A stretch of 64,000 bases of DNA from Puccinellia tenuiflora. Taxonomy: Eukaryota; Streptophyta; Magnoliopsida; Poales; Poaceae. The DNA is taken from positions 668,660 through 732,659 of the forward strand of contig QRDG01000135.1 in the NCBI GenBank assembly GCA_012064385.1, written 5' to 3'. The notes beneath the pieces are model-generated. The model was not told where the DNA came from and searched no databases. It saw nothing but the letters and a program-made list of their open reading frames with translations. Shown here piece by piece: positions 46,526-59,825 of the stretch (positions are counted from its first letter, which is position 1; each line of letters starts with the position of its first letter). Position numbers and translations under genes: made by a program.

Positions 46526-48866
46526 ATGGTAGGTCGTCGGCGTCTAACGTTGGCGCCGCCGGCGTGGAGGCCACCGGGGTGTTCCGGGTCGCGGTTCGAG
46601 TGCCTTGGGGGCATGTCCGCCACGCCGTCGGAGGAGCCTGACCTAGATCGGGAGCACATCGCCGTGCTAGTGACGATGGGATCCATCGAGGACGAGATGG
46701 GGCGGCCGGCATCGCCACCTATCCGGCGGCCGCAGAAGTCCGACGAAGAGATCCGTCAGGAGTTTTGGACGGATGTCGGGTTCGCTTCTTCGGCTAGTAG
46801 GTTTTGGGAGCATCGGTTGCCGTCGGTGGAGCTCGTGCCTGCATCGACGTCGGAAGAGGTCGTGGCTCCGCCTGAGGTAAGGGTTGACGTTGCTTCTTTG
46901 TGTGAAGGGTGCCACCTTTGGTGAGGCGCCGGCGCGGCTAAGGCGAGGACGTGGTGGCTCTCCACAGGTGTCCGCGAGTGTGCGGCTCACGCGGGCGCCG
47001 CCGCGGATGGGACCGTGGTGAGGTCCTCTGCCGCCAAGGCGGGCGTCCCCGACCCCGATCCTGGGAGACTTTGTCGCCAAGGCCTTGGCCGCGATGCCGG
47101 CCTCTTCGCCGGCGGGCAGAGTTCGGCCATCGCCGTCGACGTCTGGCTCGCCGCTGGTGATGCCAGCGGTTTCGGTCCAGGCGATTTCTCCGGAGCTGAT
47201 CGCGCCGGGCGGGTTTAATTTTTCGAATGACCTGCATGCGGGGGCCCTCTGCTCCGTGGCTAATCATGGCCGTTCGGACCCGTGGGGGCATCTCCGCCGT
47301 CGGTTTCAGAAGTTTTGGGCTCGGTCGTGCCCCAGCTCGCTTCCACCGTCGTCCGCCTCGTCTTCGCCGAGGCGTCTTCGACCAGCTCCGCCATGGATCG
47401 AGCCTCCGCCACGGCCGAGGTCACCCGGGTTGCCCTCTACGCCGCCCCTAGACGCGGTCGTTCGCCCTCGTCGTCGCCTCCTCTCCACCGCCTCCAATTG
47501 CCGCTTCGCCTCCGGCGGGTCGCATAACAGGGACGCGAGGTGGTCTGAGCCGACCGTCGTCCCCTAGCCTGCAGCTGCAGCCATCCGTTCTGGCTCATGG
47601 CACCGGGAGGGTGGCCAACATGCGTGCTGGGGATCGCGATCATGCAGACAAGCGTGGCCGTCCTGGACCTTGAGCCCATCTCCACCGTCGCTACAAGTTG
47701 TATTGGTAGCGGGCTCATCGCTCGTGTTCGCTGACGCCAACGCCGCCCTCTTCTTCCTCGACACCGGAGTCTCGTCCTCGCATGACCGGGGTGCCTCAGC
47801 GCCCGCCGCTGGTCGGAGCTTCGCGGGGTAGTCCGATCCGCCCGTCGCCCCCTTGCCTGCAGCAGCCTTTCGTTCCGGCTCATGGTGTGGCGCAGCTGGA
47901 CCGGCCTGCACCAGCGCAAGGCCTGGCTGCGCCGACCGTTACCGTCCCTGATGGCCTGGACCCGCTCGGTGGGCTGCAGGACGGTGTACTGCCCCTTCAG
48001 GCCGGTATCGCCGATGAGCTGGTCCTTGGGGAGGCTTCAACTTCACCTCAGCCTTCCCAGGGACGACTGTTTTCTGGTACGGCGGGGATGGACGTGATCT
48101 TGACCCCGGCTCAGACCCACCCGCCTCCCCTTGGAGGTCTAGGCGAGGGTGCTGCTGAGACGGTGGTGGTCTCGACTACGACTATGACCACTCCGTCTGG
48201 CTTTGCACCGAGGGGGACTGCTGAGGCAGATGGGTTGGCTGCTACTTCACCTCTGCTGTCCCAGTTGTTCGCTTCTTCTGAGGCAATGTTCACGGACGGA
48301 GTCTCCGTCACGCCATGTACACCTCCTCCCACAGTGTCGGCTTTTGATGGTGGGGCCACTCCGCCCCATCGCAGTGAGAGGTTTGGGGTGGCTTTGGACG
48401 GGGCTTCTGTGACAGATGAAGACTCCCTGAATAAGGCAATGCGTCGGAAAGCTGCGCGCAACTTGGACAATCATGGTACGAATTTGAGTTCAAAGTCTTT
48501 CTTTCTTTTTCTTCAAATTCAATTCATTCAAAGCTTTCTAGTGTAGGAGTTAATCTTGGTAGTAGTAAAGAACAAGTAGATGTGTCAACTAAAGTCTTGA
48601 GGCATATGGAATTTGACCGTCTTACGGTTATTCCTAAAGTTTCGACTGGGTTGACAGCCACCTATATGGATGAAGAAGAAGCGAATGCCACATCAGATGG
48701 TCAGTTTCTTTCTCATCTAATTGGTGAAGTGTTGGAGGGTGGTTTGGACGACGACGGTTTGAGCTCATTGTATGAGTTAAAAGCATCCGATCGAAAATCT
48801 AAATCTAACACCAACAAGTCTCGGAAACGGGCCAAGTTATTCAAATCCCCCACGGTTTCCCAATGA
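46526..48866 (+). pseudogene. LINE ORF1 (gag-like), frameshifted
   Basis: Low-complexity Pro/Ser/Ala-rich coding sequence in shifting frames: about 46526-46924 (RPQKSDEEIRQEFWTDVGF), 47085-47300 (SPELIAPGGFNFSNDL), 47782-48546 and 48582-48866 (SKEQVDVSTKVLRHMEF, Lys/Arg-rich KSNTNKSRKRAKLF near the end). Plant LINE ORF1 proteins bind the element RNA. The position before ORF2 and the 4-bp overlap with its start support the assignment, though no zinc knuckle was identified. Confidence 0.7.
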
Positions 48867-51800
48867 ATGGCATGTTTGCAAATAGCAGAGGTCTTGGTGA
48901 CTTGGCTAAATATTTGCACTTTGCTGGTTGTGTTCGGGACCATAATTTGGATTTCTTAGCTATTTCTGAGACGGGTAGACGTGAGTTTTCACAATCTCTA
49001 TAGAACCGACTTTCGGGCGGTATAGAGTTTGATTGGTACTCGCGTCCCCCTCATGGGCGTTCCGGAGGCATTCTACTAGGCATCAGGACTGATACCATGG
49101 AAGTGTTGGATGTTACGGATGGTGATTTTCATATTAAAATGCACATCCGTAATAAATCCGATAATTTCAGCTGGAGTCTTGTTGCCGTGTATGGGCCGGC
49201 CTAGGAAGCGGCTAAGACTTCTTTTCTCTGTGAAATGGTAAACTTGGCAAAAGATAACCCACACCCTATTATCATTGGTGGGGATTTAAACATGCTACGT
49301 TTTCCGTTAGAGAAAAGTAAGGGTCGGTTTGACAACCGTTGGCCTCTTTTGTTCAATGCAGTCATTGACAGCTTGAACTTACGAGAGATTACAATGGTGG
49401 GGAGACAGTTCACTTGGGCTAATTCTCTCCCTGAACCCACTTATGAGAAACTAGACCGTGTACTGATGGATACTGATTGGGAATCTAAGTTCCCACTGGT
49501 GTCGGTACGGGCTCTAGAACGTTTGAGGGTTTGTCAGACCATGCTCCCATTCTTTTGACTTCTGGAATACCTAGGCCATAGTGTAAGCCACAGTTCAAGT
49601 TTGAGCTTGGGTGGCTGCACCGCGAGGGTTTTCATGAGATGGTTAAAAGAATTTGGGAAAGTCCAGTTGCGGGTGATACGCCTATCCAGCGGTGGAACAA
49701 CAAGATACGTGCTTTACGCACGCACCTCGTTGGTTGGGCCCATCATACTTCTGGTTTACTTAAAAAAAGAGAAGGAACGACTTTCCTCGATTATTGATGC
49801 TCTAGAAGCATTAGCAGAAGTTCAGTTACTATCCGAGCAAGAGATTGAGTTAAAGAGCCAATCCAATGCACAGATAGTGAAGCTACTGCGAGAGGAGGAG
49901 TTAAAATGGTATCAACGTTCTATAGCCCAATTCATCCTAGAAGGGGATTTGAATACTCGCTATTTCCATAGTATTGCCAATGGCAGACACATGAAAAAGC
50001 GCATTCATTCTCTAGTCCAGGATGAGGGAACGATTGAGGGCCATGAACAACTAAAGTCATACATTACAAATTACTATAAAGGCCTATTCAATGCTCCAGT
50101 GGAAGGAAATTTCACTTTGGATGAGTCTTGAACAGAGGATATCCCCCAGGTTTCAGATGAGGAAAATAGTCTACTTACTAAACTCTACTCAGAGGAGGAA
50201 GTGAGGATGGCAGTTTTCCAAATGAAACATAATTCAACACCTGGACCTGATGGTTTCCCGGCTGAGTTCTACCAGAACTTTTGGGATATTATCAAGTCTG
50301 ATTTACTTCAACTGTTTGCCTATCTTCACAATGGACTGCTAGAGTTGTTTCATCTCAATTTTGGGGAGATAATTTTATTACCTAAGGTTAACGAGGCAGA
50401 AAGGATTCAACAATTTAGACCTATATGCCTTCTTAACGTTAGTTTTAAAATATTCACCAAAGTGGCTACAATTCGACTGAACAGTGTGGCGGATCATGTA
50501 GTGCGTCCGTCTCAGACGACTTTTATACAAGGCCGCAACATCCTTGATGGAGTTGCGATCCTACATGAAATAGTTCACGAGCTACATAGGAAAAAGCTGA
50601 ATGGGGTAATTCTTAAAATTGACTTTGAGAAAGCTTATGATAAAGTCAAATGGTCTTTCCTTCAGCAGACCCTCAGAATAAAGTTAATTGCTTTTTTTCG
50701 GGAGGAAGTGTAGCCATTAAGGTCAATGATGACACTGGCAAATACTTTCAAATGAAAAAAGGACTCGGACAGGCTGACCCGTTATCGCCAATACTATTTA
50801 ATATAGTGGCTGATATGTTGGCTATCTTGATCGAACGTGCTAAATCTGAGGGTCAAATTGAAGGAGTGATTCCACATCTTGTAGATGGTGGTCTATCGAT
50901 TCTTCAATATGCTGACGATACAATTCTTTTTATGGAACATGACATCGAAAAAGCTCGTAACCTTAAGCTGATCTTGTCAGCATTCGAGCAACTTTCGTGT
51001 CTTAAGATAAATTTCCATAAAAGTGAATTGTTTTGCTTTGGCGAGGCTCAAGAAGACGCCGCCTTGTATGCTGAACTCTTTGGCTGTGAGCAAGGTCATT
51101 TTCCTATCAACTATTTGGGTATTCCGATTCATTATCGGAAACTTACAAATGCTGAATGGAAAAAGGTGGAGGAAAGACTTCAATTACGCTTAAATAGCTG
51201 GAAAGGCAAACTCTTATCCCTGGGTGGAAGATTGGTTCTCATAAACTCGGTACTAACAAACATGGTACTGTACATGATTTCATTCTTCCAATTGCCCAAA
51301 GGAATCTTAAAAAGATTGAATGATTTCTGGTCTAGATTCTTTTGGCAAGGGGATTGCGAGAAGAAAAAATATCGTCTGACTAAATGGAGTGTGGTTTGTT
51401 GTCCTAAAGACCAAGGAGGGCTCGGAATTCATGACCTTGAGGTCAAGAATAGAGCCTTGCTAGGTAAATGGTTCTTCAAACTTCTATCGGAAGATGGAGT
51501 TTGGCAAACCCTCTTTAGGAGAAAATATGTGGGAGATTGATGCATGTAAAATGCATACATGAACTTTGCATTATAATACTCATATTTCAATCATATTTGC
51601 ATCATATAAGGGTTATATCATTGTTTTATAAGGATTTTTGGGAAGATTTCACAGTTTTCCTATTTTTCTGGAATTAACCCTGCACTGGCAGAAAACCCTA
51701 TTTTCTATATTTTGATGTTTCAGGGACCCAAACGACGTCCAAATGACCTAATATTTTGCGGGGATCATTTTTGGAAGGAACGAAGCGTAGGAGCGAAGGA

Positions 51801-54060
51801 AGCGAACAAATGGAGACCCGAGGGCCGAAAGAGGTGGGCCCTCCTTGGCCGCGTGGGGCCCCCTATCCTGGGCCTCGAGCTTCCGATGCCGTCGATCTTC
51901 GTCCCAGTGCCTTTGTCTTGACCTAAAACCGACTATAAAAATAGTTCCTCGAGGATTTTCGTGAGGAGGCGGCGGAGAAACACAAAACCAAGAAACAGGA
52001 GACAGAAGGCTGCCGCCGGAGAAGATCGGAGGGGGGAAACACCGTCGGAATCACCTTCGGAAGGCTCCTCCACCCCCCTCCGGAGTCTCCATCAACACCA
52101 CCATCAAGACCAGAACCATCTCCATCACCATCTTCGTGATCCACTTCATCCCCCTCATAGTTTGAGATAGTTCGAACCCTAGCTATTGTCTAAGTGCTAT
52201 TCTACATGTTTGTGAATTGCTACTTGTCATTGTTTTGTGGGGAGATTATATTTTCAGATTGTGTTGTATCACTTATACCATTGAATCATATCATGTTTTC
52301 GCGTTGTGAGTAGTTCTCTCATGTTCCTGGGGGCATAGGATGGATTGGCAATAATTTTCACTTAACTTGTGTTGAGTATTTGGTCAAGTTTTTATCTTTT
52401 ATGATTGTCTTGATGTACAATGTATGAAGTGCACCATATATTGAGTAATGCATGAAGGTTCTATCACACTAGTGTGATGGAATGGGTAGGACCTAGGAGG
52501 ACTCGTAAACCTTGGTCTAATACATGAAGTTACATTAGGAGGGGATTTATATCGGGGACCTTAGAGTGTAATGCTATGGTGGGACTTTATGTCTTAATAA
52601 TTCTTGTGCAATCATTTACTTGGCCACATGATCAATCATAAGGGGTTTAGTTTATCTATTTAACTACACCTAATTATGGCTCCGTTCAAAGAAGATTAAA
52701 ACTTGACAAAATGTTTACCTTGTTGTTCTAGAAATATTTATGCCATGAAATCCATGTAGCCCTTGGGAACGTTTTCCACCTATAAGAAACACACCACTCA
52801 AGCTTGTCCTCTTGCTGCATAGAGGATTGGGCTTTGTCTCTTTAAGAGCTTTCACTTGTCATATTTTATTTTCGGCTTTTTACTTTATTGCAAACTCTAC
52901 ACCAAAAACCCAAAAACACTTGCATCATTTAATCATTTTAGTTTGTCTAGTGCATAGATAATAAGAGAAGTGACACTCTTATTTGAGAGGATAAATACTT
53001 ATACCTTCTACTCCTCGTGGGATCGATATTAATATTTACACATCGAAGATTTCAACGATCCCCTATACTTGTGGGTATCAGAGATCAAGATGTCTCACAG
53101 TTTTTTTGGAAACCTGGCGATTCACACTTCTGGGCTAGCCTCATGGCTACAAAGAAGTTTTTTTCCAACATGGATCTTTCTCAATTAGGGACGGATCGAA
53201 ATTCGTTTCTGGGAGGATAAATGGCTAGGCCAATCTACCCTTAGAGAACAATATCCGGCTCTGTACACTATTGTACGAAACAAAAGCGACACGGTCGCGA
53301 AGGTGTTGGGTACCTCCCCACCAGATGTTTCGTTCAGAAAAAGTTTACTTAGAACAAGACAAGCATCCTGGAATGCCTTGCTCATCCGATTGGATTCAGT
53401 CCAATTGTCGGAAGGTCCAGATAAATTTCAATGAAATCTTACGAAGAATGGTAAATTCTCGGTTGATTCTATGTATAGAGCACTAATTCTACCCGAAGTG
53501 CCAGTCGATATTAAAGATAATAGCAAAATTTGGAAGATGAAGATCCCGCTTAAAACTAAAGTGTTTGGTGGTATCTTCGTCGGGGTGTAATTTTTATAAA
53601 AGACAAGCTTGCCAAGCGTAATTGGCACGGAAGTAAAACGTGTGTTTTCTGTCAACATGATGAAACCATTACATACTTATTCTTCCAGTGCGAATTCGCC
53701 AGGTCTATATGGTCAGCCGTCCAGATAGGTTCTACCTTACATCCACCGCGTACTGTTGTAAACATTTTTGGCAACTGGTTAAATGGCGTGGATCCTAGGT
53801 TTAAACTCTTCAGTAGGATGGGCGCGATTGCCGTTATTTGGTCGCTGTGGCTATGTAGAAATGACAAGTTTTTTAGCGATAAAAATGCTTCTTTTATACA
53901 GGTTATCTATCGGTGTACAGCTACGCTGCGAGCATGGTCGTCTCTGCAGCGTGTGGAGCACTGAGACTTATTTTTAGAGGTGGCGTCGAGGCTGGAGGCT
54001 GCAGCCAGGGAGTTATTCTCCCGGCATGGATGGCAACATAGACTCCGGATAGACCTACCA
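48863..54060 (+). pseudogene. LINE ORF2: endonuclease, reverse transcriptase, zinc-binding region; broken
   Basis: The likely start ATG 48863 overlaps the ORF1 stop as ATGA. The apurinic-type endonuclease spans about 48870-49560 (LDFLAISETG, SLVAVYGP, IIIGGDLNMLRFP, REITMVGRQFTWAN, DHAPIL in a shifted frame). RT spans about 50200-51540 (PGPDGFPAEFYQNFW, ILLPKVNEAE, FRPICLLNVSFKIFTK, LKIDFEKAYDKVKW, GLGQADPLSPILFN, catalytic YADDT, NYLGIPIHYRKL). After the solo LTR the frame resumes at 53086 (QDVSQFFWKPGDSHFW) and a zf-RVT-like region follows (IPLKTKVF, CVFCQHDETITYLFFQC). Breaks: TAG 49001, TAG 49202, TGA 50129, frameshifts near 49540, 50690 and 53155. Not functional. Confidence 0.88.
51538..53080 (+). 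mobile_element. Solo LTR inside the LINE RT/zinc-region boundary
   Basis: Begins TGATGCATG, ends GGGTATCA, 1543 bp, flanked by GAGAT (51533-51537 and 53081-53085). Removing it with one GAGAT rejoins the LINE ORF2 frame (…VGD|QDVS…). No internal retroelement sequence remains, so LTR-LTR recombination has removed the body. Family not identified. Confidence 0.9.
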
Positions 54061-54244
54061 ACATCTTAGGCAGATCTACATTTTCTCATTATGATATGTA
54101 ATTCGCCTTTTCTACTTTTTGTTCTGAATTGGTTACGGGTGAACTGGTGCCTGTGTGCATCTTAGCTATGCAGAGGCCGGGTGTAATGCTTAAATCTCTT
54201 AAGTAATAAAATCCCTTTATCAAAAAAAAAAATACAGAAGCCGG

Positions 54245-57200
54245 AGACCTGAAATGGCGTCATCGTGGTGATGTTGTTGTCATTGAGGATCGACCTTTGT
54301 GTTGTAGATCTCGGTTGCGGGGTGCTCAAGCTGTCGGAATCTTCAGGAGTTATTCGATAGAGGACATGTGACGGTCATCGCTGTCACGCCTCCATCTCCA
54401 GAGGCTGAAGGGCAGCCATCCTCAGTCATTTGTCAATTGTTTCTTCTCCTCCAGGATTAGTGATGATGTGGGGGATCTCCCACTACTTTGTTTGAGCGCT
54501 ACACGAGTGCTTTGTCGACAAGATGGTCAGATATCCTATGCTTTTCTTGTTTTTGTTTCAGGGTTCTTGGTGCAAAATTTTGATAGTATTTTGTAATTTC
54601 AAAATATTAGGGACCTCTATGTAAATTGCACTAGTGCTGATCGATATTATGCAGCTTCCAGGTCCTTCTACGTCCGTCCCCAAGTTCAAATAAATACATA
54701 TTGTTTTGCCAAACAAAATATACGAAAATATTGTAGCTATCTAGCTAGAACATGGTGGCAAGCTAAGGAGGTGCTAGCTAGGATACTAAATTTTCAAAAG
54801 TAAATATATAAGTGTAAACTGATGAAGACGTATGTGCGTAGACATGTATGTTAGAGTATACAAAATGAAAAAAAAATTGATTAACAAACACACACTCACA
54901 AAGAAACTACAGAAGACTGGAGTTGTGGAGCTTCGAAATTGATGAAGTCATCGTAGATGTGCCCAGATGATGTACATGTAAACATCTCCCATTGAAATGA
55001 GGCACACGTGGGTAAGTCACCGCAGATGTCCCGTGAGCGAAGGGAGTGTTTCTCCACATAAAAAACTAGAAGGATACAAACATCTCAATGAACTTTTGTT
55101 GTGAATAAAATAGCATAAAATGCATAAAACATGAAGTTGTCTACATGAACATTTAAGATTCTGTTTGTGCCAATAGCTGAGACGCTAAATTAAATCATGT
55201 CACAGATATTTTGGTTCTGAAATGACCAATACTTTTATTTGTTGAGCTAAAAAATGTATAATCGTAATTCTTATTGTCTGTGTATTTCATGTGATACAAG
55301 AGAATCAACTTAAGAGGGAATCCCACAAAAAAATGATGATTAATTAAGAGGATGGAACTATCATAAGCAAGCCGCGTAGTCATGTTACATGATACACAAA
55401 AATTGTACGTGACCGAGTGTGCAGACTCGGTGGAAGGATAACCTAGATATATTTAAACAAAATCCAAAATAAAACGTGATAGAAAAATAGATGACGTTCG
55501 GAAGGATAACTTAGAGAGATTAAAACAAAATCTGTAAAAAACATGATATAAAAATATATGACATTCATGAGAATTAATTTTGCATTTATATTTATTTTTA
55601 GGAGCATATCAATTGATGGTCAAAGTCTCACCTTACTTCTTAGGTGCTATTAGAGTAGGTGCTACTTGGTTTGTATGATACATATTTGTAATATTTAAAT
55701 GAATTTTATATAATGTAAGCAAACCAACATAATAGCACATGACATTAGAATCAAACAATAGAATTGTTGACTGGTTGATTGGCTAGAACTATAATATTCA
55801 AGTCACATAGTCATGTTACATGACACAAAATAGACATATGACCAAGTCTGTAAAGTGGATGAAGAATGGGATAACATAGATGTAAAAAGTTGACAAAATA
55901 ATTCATAACATAGATTAAGTTCAAGAAAACTTGGAGTCATACTTCTTTACCATTTGTCTTTATTTTGTATTTATATTTATTTTGTATTTATATTTATTTT
56001 GATCATCACAATAATATAAAAATAATGGTAAAGGTTTCATATTGGTGCGCAAATATTATATGTCACCATGAGAACAAGATAATTCTCTCTGTTTAATGTA
56101 GCTTATCTAATAACAAAGAAATATCACTTTCCTTTTAATTCATTAGGAAACTTTATCGAAGTTAATTAGCGTGAATACAAATCTGACATCATGCAAAAAC
56201 TACTGTTATATTTACTCATCTAAAACCACTAAGAATGACACATAGTCATTTGACAAATGACATAATAATCATGAATCAACAATTTCAAGATGGTCAAATA
56301 TGTTATTCCCATAAGTAATAGTTTTCTTTATTTCTCTAACATTTTCAATCCACTAAAGTGGAAATCCTCGAATCTGCAAGGGACACCATACTAGTTTTAC
56401 ATAAAGTTAGGGTTGTGTTTTGGTATTTACGTGAATTATGGTAATGCAAATATTTCAAGCAATTTTTTTTTTCAATTTTCACCAACTTTTGTTTGTTACT
56501 TTGGCTATTTTATGACAACAAATAACAAAATAAATATAGCACAATTTAGTAACAACACCGAGCCTTCTCGGTCAATTGTGTTTTTGAGTTTTGATTGCTT
56601 GAGTATGGTGGTTTATTCAATGAAACTATATGAGATAGTTGAAAGAGCATGGTTGCCCCCATGTGTGGTTTTGGTAATTAATGATAATCTCCTCTATGGA
56701 CTAATGTTTGCACTAAGCTATACTTGTAGGTTGTGTTCATAACCAATGCTTGGACTCCATATGTTGGAGTCAAGGCTAAAATAAGAAGATTATATGTTGA
56801 TCAAGCCTAAGTGCAAGTTGGTCAATACACAAGGCTAGTGTTGTACAATGAGGGGTCATATGATCTCATGGTATGGTAATTAATTGTCAATAGCCTTGTG
56901 AACAAACCCATGATCTATGTTCTTGATATTTCTATGTGGGGTTAGATATCTCTCCATGAACATGCATCAAAAGGAAGATTCTATGTAGCCAATGGAGGAT
57001 GGCGTCATGTGGTGATCGTCATCAAGGTTCTGAGGACAAGTTCAAGATGATCATCATGAAGATATCACATGCTTGAAGCTTGGCACTCATTTGAAGATAG
57101 TGGCCTCGTGAAGATAGGCCGAAGAGGCGGAAGGTGCCCTATCTCTTGCATTAATCAAAAGTAGAATTTTGAACTTAAGGCGCTTGTCTGCCTACCACTC

Positions 57201-57742
57201 CATTGTTAATCCGAACAACTTCACCGCGATGACTAGAGTATGGTATGCCTCGAGATTGCGACAGAATGGCGCAACTTGATGATCTCCACACCTCTGAACA
57301 GAGGAAACCAATCTAAAATCGAAGCTGATATTACTATAGGAAACGTGGTGGGGATGAGATCTCGCACTCAGAACACCTCTCTTATCCATGGACGGGACTC
57401 ACACGGAAGAAGGGCATCTTCGTCACCACTACCATTGGAGTTGGGTAGGGGTATATGTTGTCAAGCCATTCAGGATGGATGGCGACTTCTGAACAATAAA
57501 ATTGGCCGACACCAGAGAGGGAGAGAGGGTGGTGGATATCGATTGGGGACCGGAAATGAGGGCAAAGCCACCCCCATTATCTACTCTTTTTGTGTGTGTG
57601 AAGATATTAAGCATTCACTCACTTAGTCGGTCAAGATACATTCTTCTCATCGAGAGCGACATTTTGACTCCCGATCTCACATGCTCCTGTCTGTTATCGA
57701 AATTCAAAAAACATATGAAAACACTTCAAACAAATCTGAAAA
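54245..57742. other. AT-rich intergenic, repeat debris
   Basis: No gene supported. The part 56640-57140 (GCATGGTTGCCCCCATGTGT and following) resembles a repeat I recall from Triticeae DNA but cannot classify. ORFs at 56413 and 57240 have no family features. Confidence 0.4.
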
Positions 57743-57747
57743 AGAGG

Positions 57748-59352
57748 TGCTAATCGGTGAATGATGCGTTGGGTGGTGCCCCAAGCGAAGGCGTGGATGT
57801 AGCAAGTAGCAGTTTTCCCTTGTTAACGAACCGAGGTTTATCAAACCAGTAGCACTTTGAAATCAACAACAAAGTGAATGTTGAAGATCTCTGGCGCTTA
57901 ATCTTCAACAAACGTGGACCTGCACACACTCAACCAAAATACTTTGCCCCCAATGGCGGAAAGGTTGTCAATCTTTCCGGTCTCGCAAAAAAAAATGCGG
58001 TTAATTGTATAGTGAAATAGATGAAAATATGAAAATGGACCAGTGGAGTAATGATGATTAAAAGTGATGAATAAATATTGCAATTAATGTAAAAAGATGG
58101 ACCGGGGGCCATGGGTTCACTAGTGGAGTCTCTCAAGTAAATAAAACACTCATATGATGGGTAAACAAATTACAGCTGGGCAATTGACAAGATTATAACA
58201 CAAACTTAATCTAGCTATGACAAAGAGAACATGATAATATTTATGTAGGCATCACGACAATGAATAAAGACCGTTGAGTCTAACTGCATCTTTGTATAAA
58301 AAGTCCACCGTGGGATCGCTATCCAACCTGTCACCTAACGGTATTAAGTTTCAAGCGACAGACAATTGCATTAAGTGAAGCGCATGAAGTAAGCAATACT
58401 AATATCAAAAGAGACATTAACACCGTTGTTTTACCATTAGTAGCAACAGCACACCCTCGCCCTTAAGACGTTTCTGTCACTCGTGCCTAGAAACAAAAGG
58501 GGGCATGAACCCACGATCTAGCATAAATACTCCCTCTTGGAGATACACACAATCACTTGGCCAAAGTAACTACGCACATCGGAGAGCATGCAAGAACATA
58601 AATCAACATATAAGAATCATGCACAATCTGATCATAACTTCATAATCCATCGGATCCCAGCAAACACATCACATAGCATTACAATAGTCGATCTTGATCA
58701 TGTTAGGCAGCTCACAAGATCATAAGACATGAAGCACAAGAGAGAGAGACTACCATCTAGCTACTGCCTAGGACCCGTGGTCCAAGGTGGGACTACTCAC
58801 AAATCATCCCGGAGGAAGGCATGGCGATGAAGAGCCCTCTGGGATCGATCTCCCCTCCGGCAGGGTGCCGGGATCAGCTTCAGAATCACCCCCGAACTAG
58901 GGTTTACGGTGACGGGGCGTCGGGGTGACTTCTCTGGAAAATAATGGCCGCCTCGACGTTTTTAGGTTTAATGGGATTTTATAGACGTCGGAGGGGGCCG
59001 AGGGGGTGCCCACAGGGCTGGGGCGGGTCCCACCTGCGGGTCGCCCTAGGGCCGCGGCAGGGGGCCGCCCCTGGCCTGTGAGTGCCCCCCCAGGCCGCCC
59101 TTTGGTCTCCAGGTGCCTTCCGTCGAATAAAAATTCCCCGCAAATTTTCGTCCAATTCCGAGAATATTTTCAGAAGTAAATTTTCTGAAATACAAAAACA
59201 GCAAAAACAGGAAACTGGCACTAGGCATCTTGTCAACAGGTTAGTCCGACAAAATGCATAAAAATGATGTAATATGATAATAGAAACATGTGACAATATC
59301 ACAAAACTAGCATGGATCAATAAAAAATTATAGATATGTTTGACACATATCA
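57748..59352 (-). mobile_element. Solo LTR (minus orientation)
   Basis: On the minus strand it starts TGATATGTGTCAAACATATC at 59352 and ends TAGCA at 57748; 1605 bp. AGAGG flanks both sides (57743-57747, 59353-59357). Typical LTR content: GC-rich part with a CTATAAAA box (minus, near 58976-58983), GATCTTGTGAGCTGCCTAAC, and GTGGACTTTTTATACAAAG. Probably a Triticeae gypsy-type LTR (from memory of similar sequences, unverified). Confidence 0.88.
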
Positions 59353-59357
59353 AGAGG

Positions 59358-59822
59358 CAACAACATATGTTAGTGTAATAAGTATGTGGAAAGTTTCGTG
59401 GGGAAATGACATGTGTGCTTCTTTGTGCAAAAAAAAAAACCAATGCTCATTGTTTGTGATATGTTTGATGCATGAGCACCTTTTTTATGCACAGAGCCCC
59501 ACAAGTATCATTTTAACACGAAACTTTGCATAAATTTAAAAAACTAGTATATGTTTGATGTCCTTGTTTTCTGATTTTTTGAAATATTTTATATTTATTT
59601 TGAATTTCCAAAACACAGACAGAGCGAGGTGAGTTCGGAAGTCAAAATGGATTTTCGCTACTAATCAACCTTGTATGCTTAGTATAGCTGCTTCGATTTT
59701 CGTAACATGCCGATATTTTTGAGCTGTCATCTTCTCGACCTATCGGACAAATCGCATGCAAATAAAAAGAAGTATTGGATGATGTTGGGGGTTGTCGTTT
59801 CCCCAAATGAAAGATGGAGTAG
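59358..59822. other. Intergenic with a dispersed repeat
   Basis: 59671-59749 is similar to 38147-38214 (see that entry). Nothing coding. Confidence 0.45.
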
Positions 59823-59825
59823 TTA

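Larger units (their letters stand above)
46476..54232 (+). mobile_element. Near full-length L1-type LINE, interrupted by a solo LTR
   Basis: TACAGAAGCCGG occurs directly before the element (46464-46475) and directly after its poly(A) (54233-54244): a perfect 12-bp target duplication. The 3' end has AATAAAATCCCTTTATC then 11 A. Total 7.76 kb, of which 1.55 kb is a later LTR insertion plus its duplicated target. ORF1 and ORF2 are both present but mutated. Confidence 0.92.
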
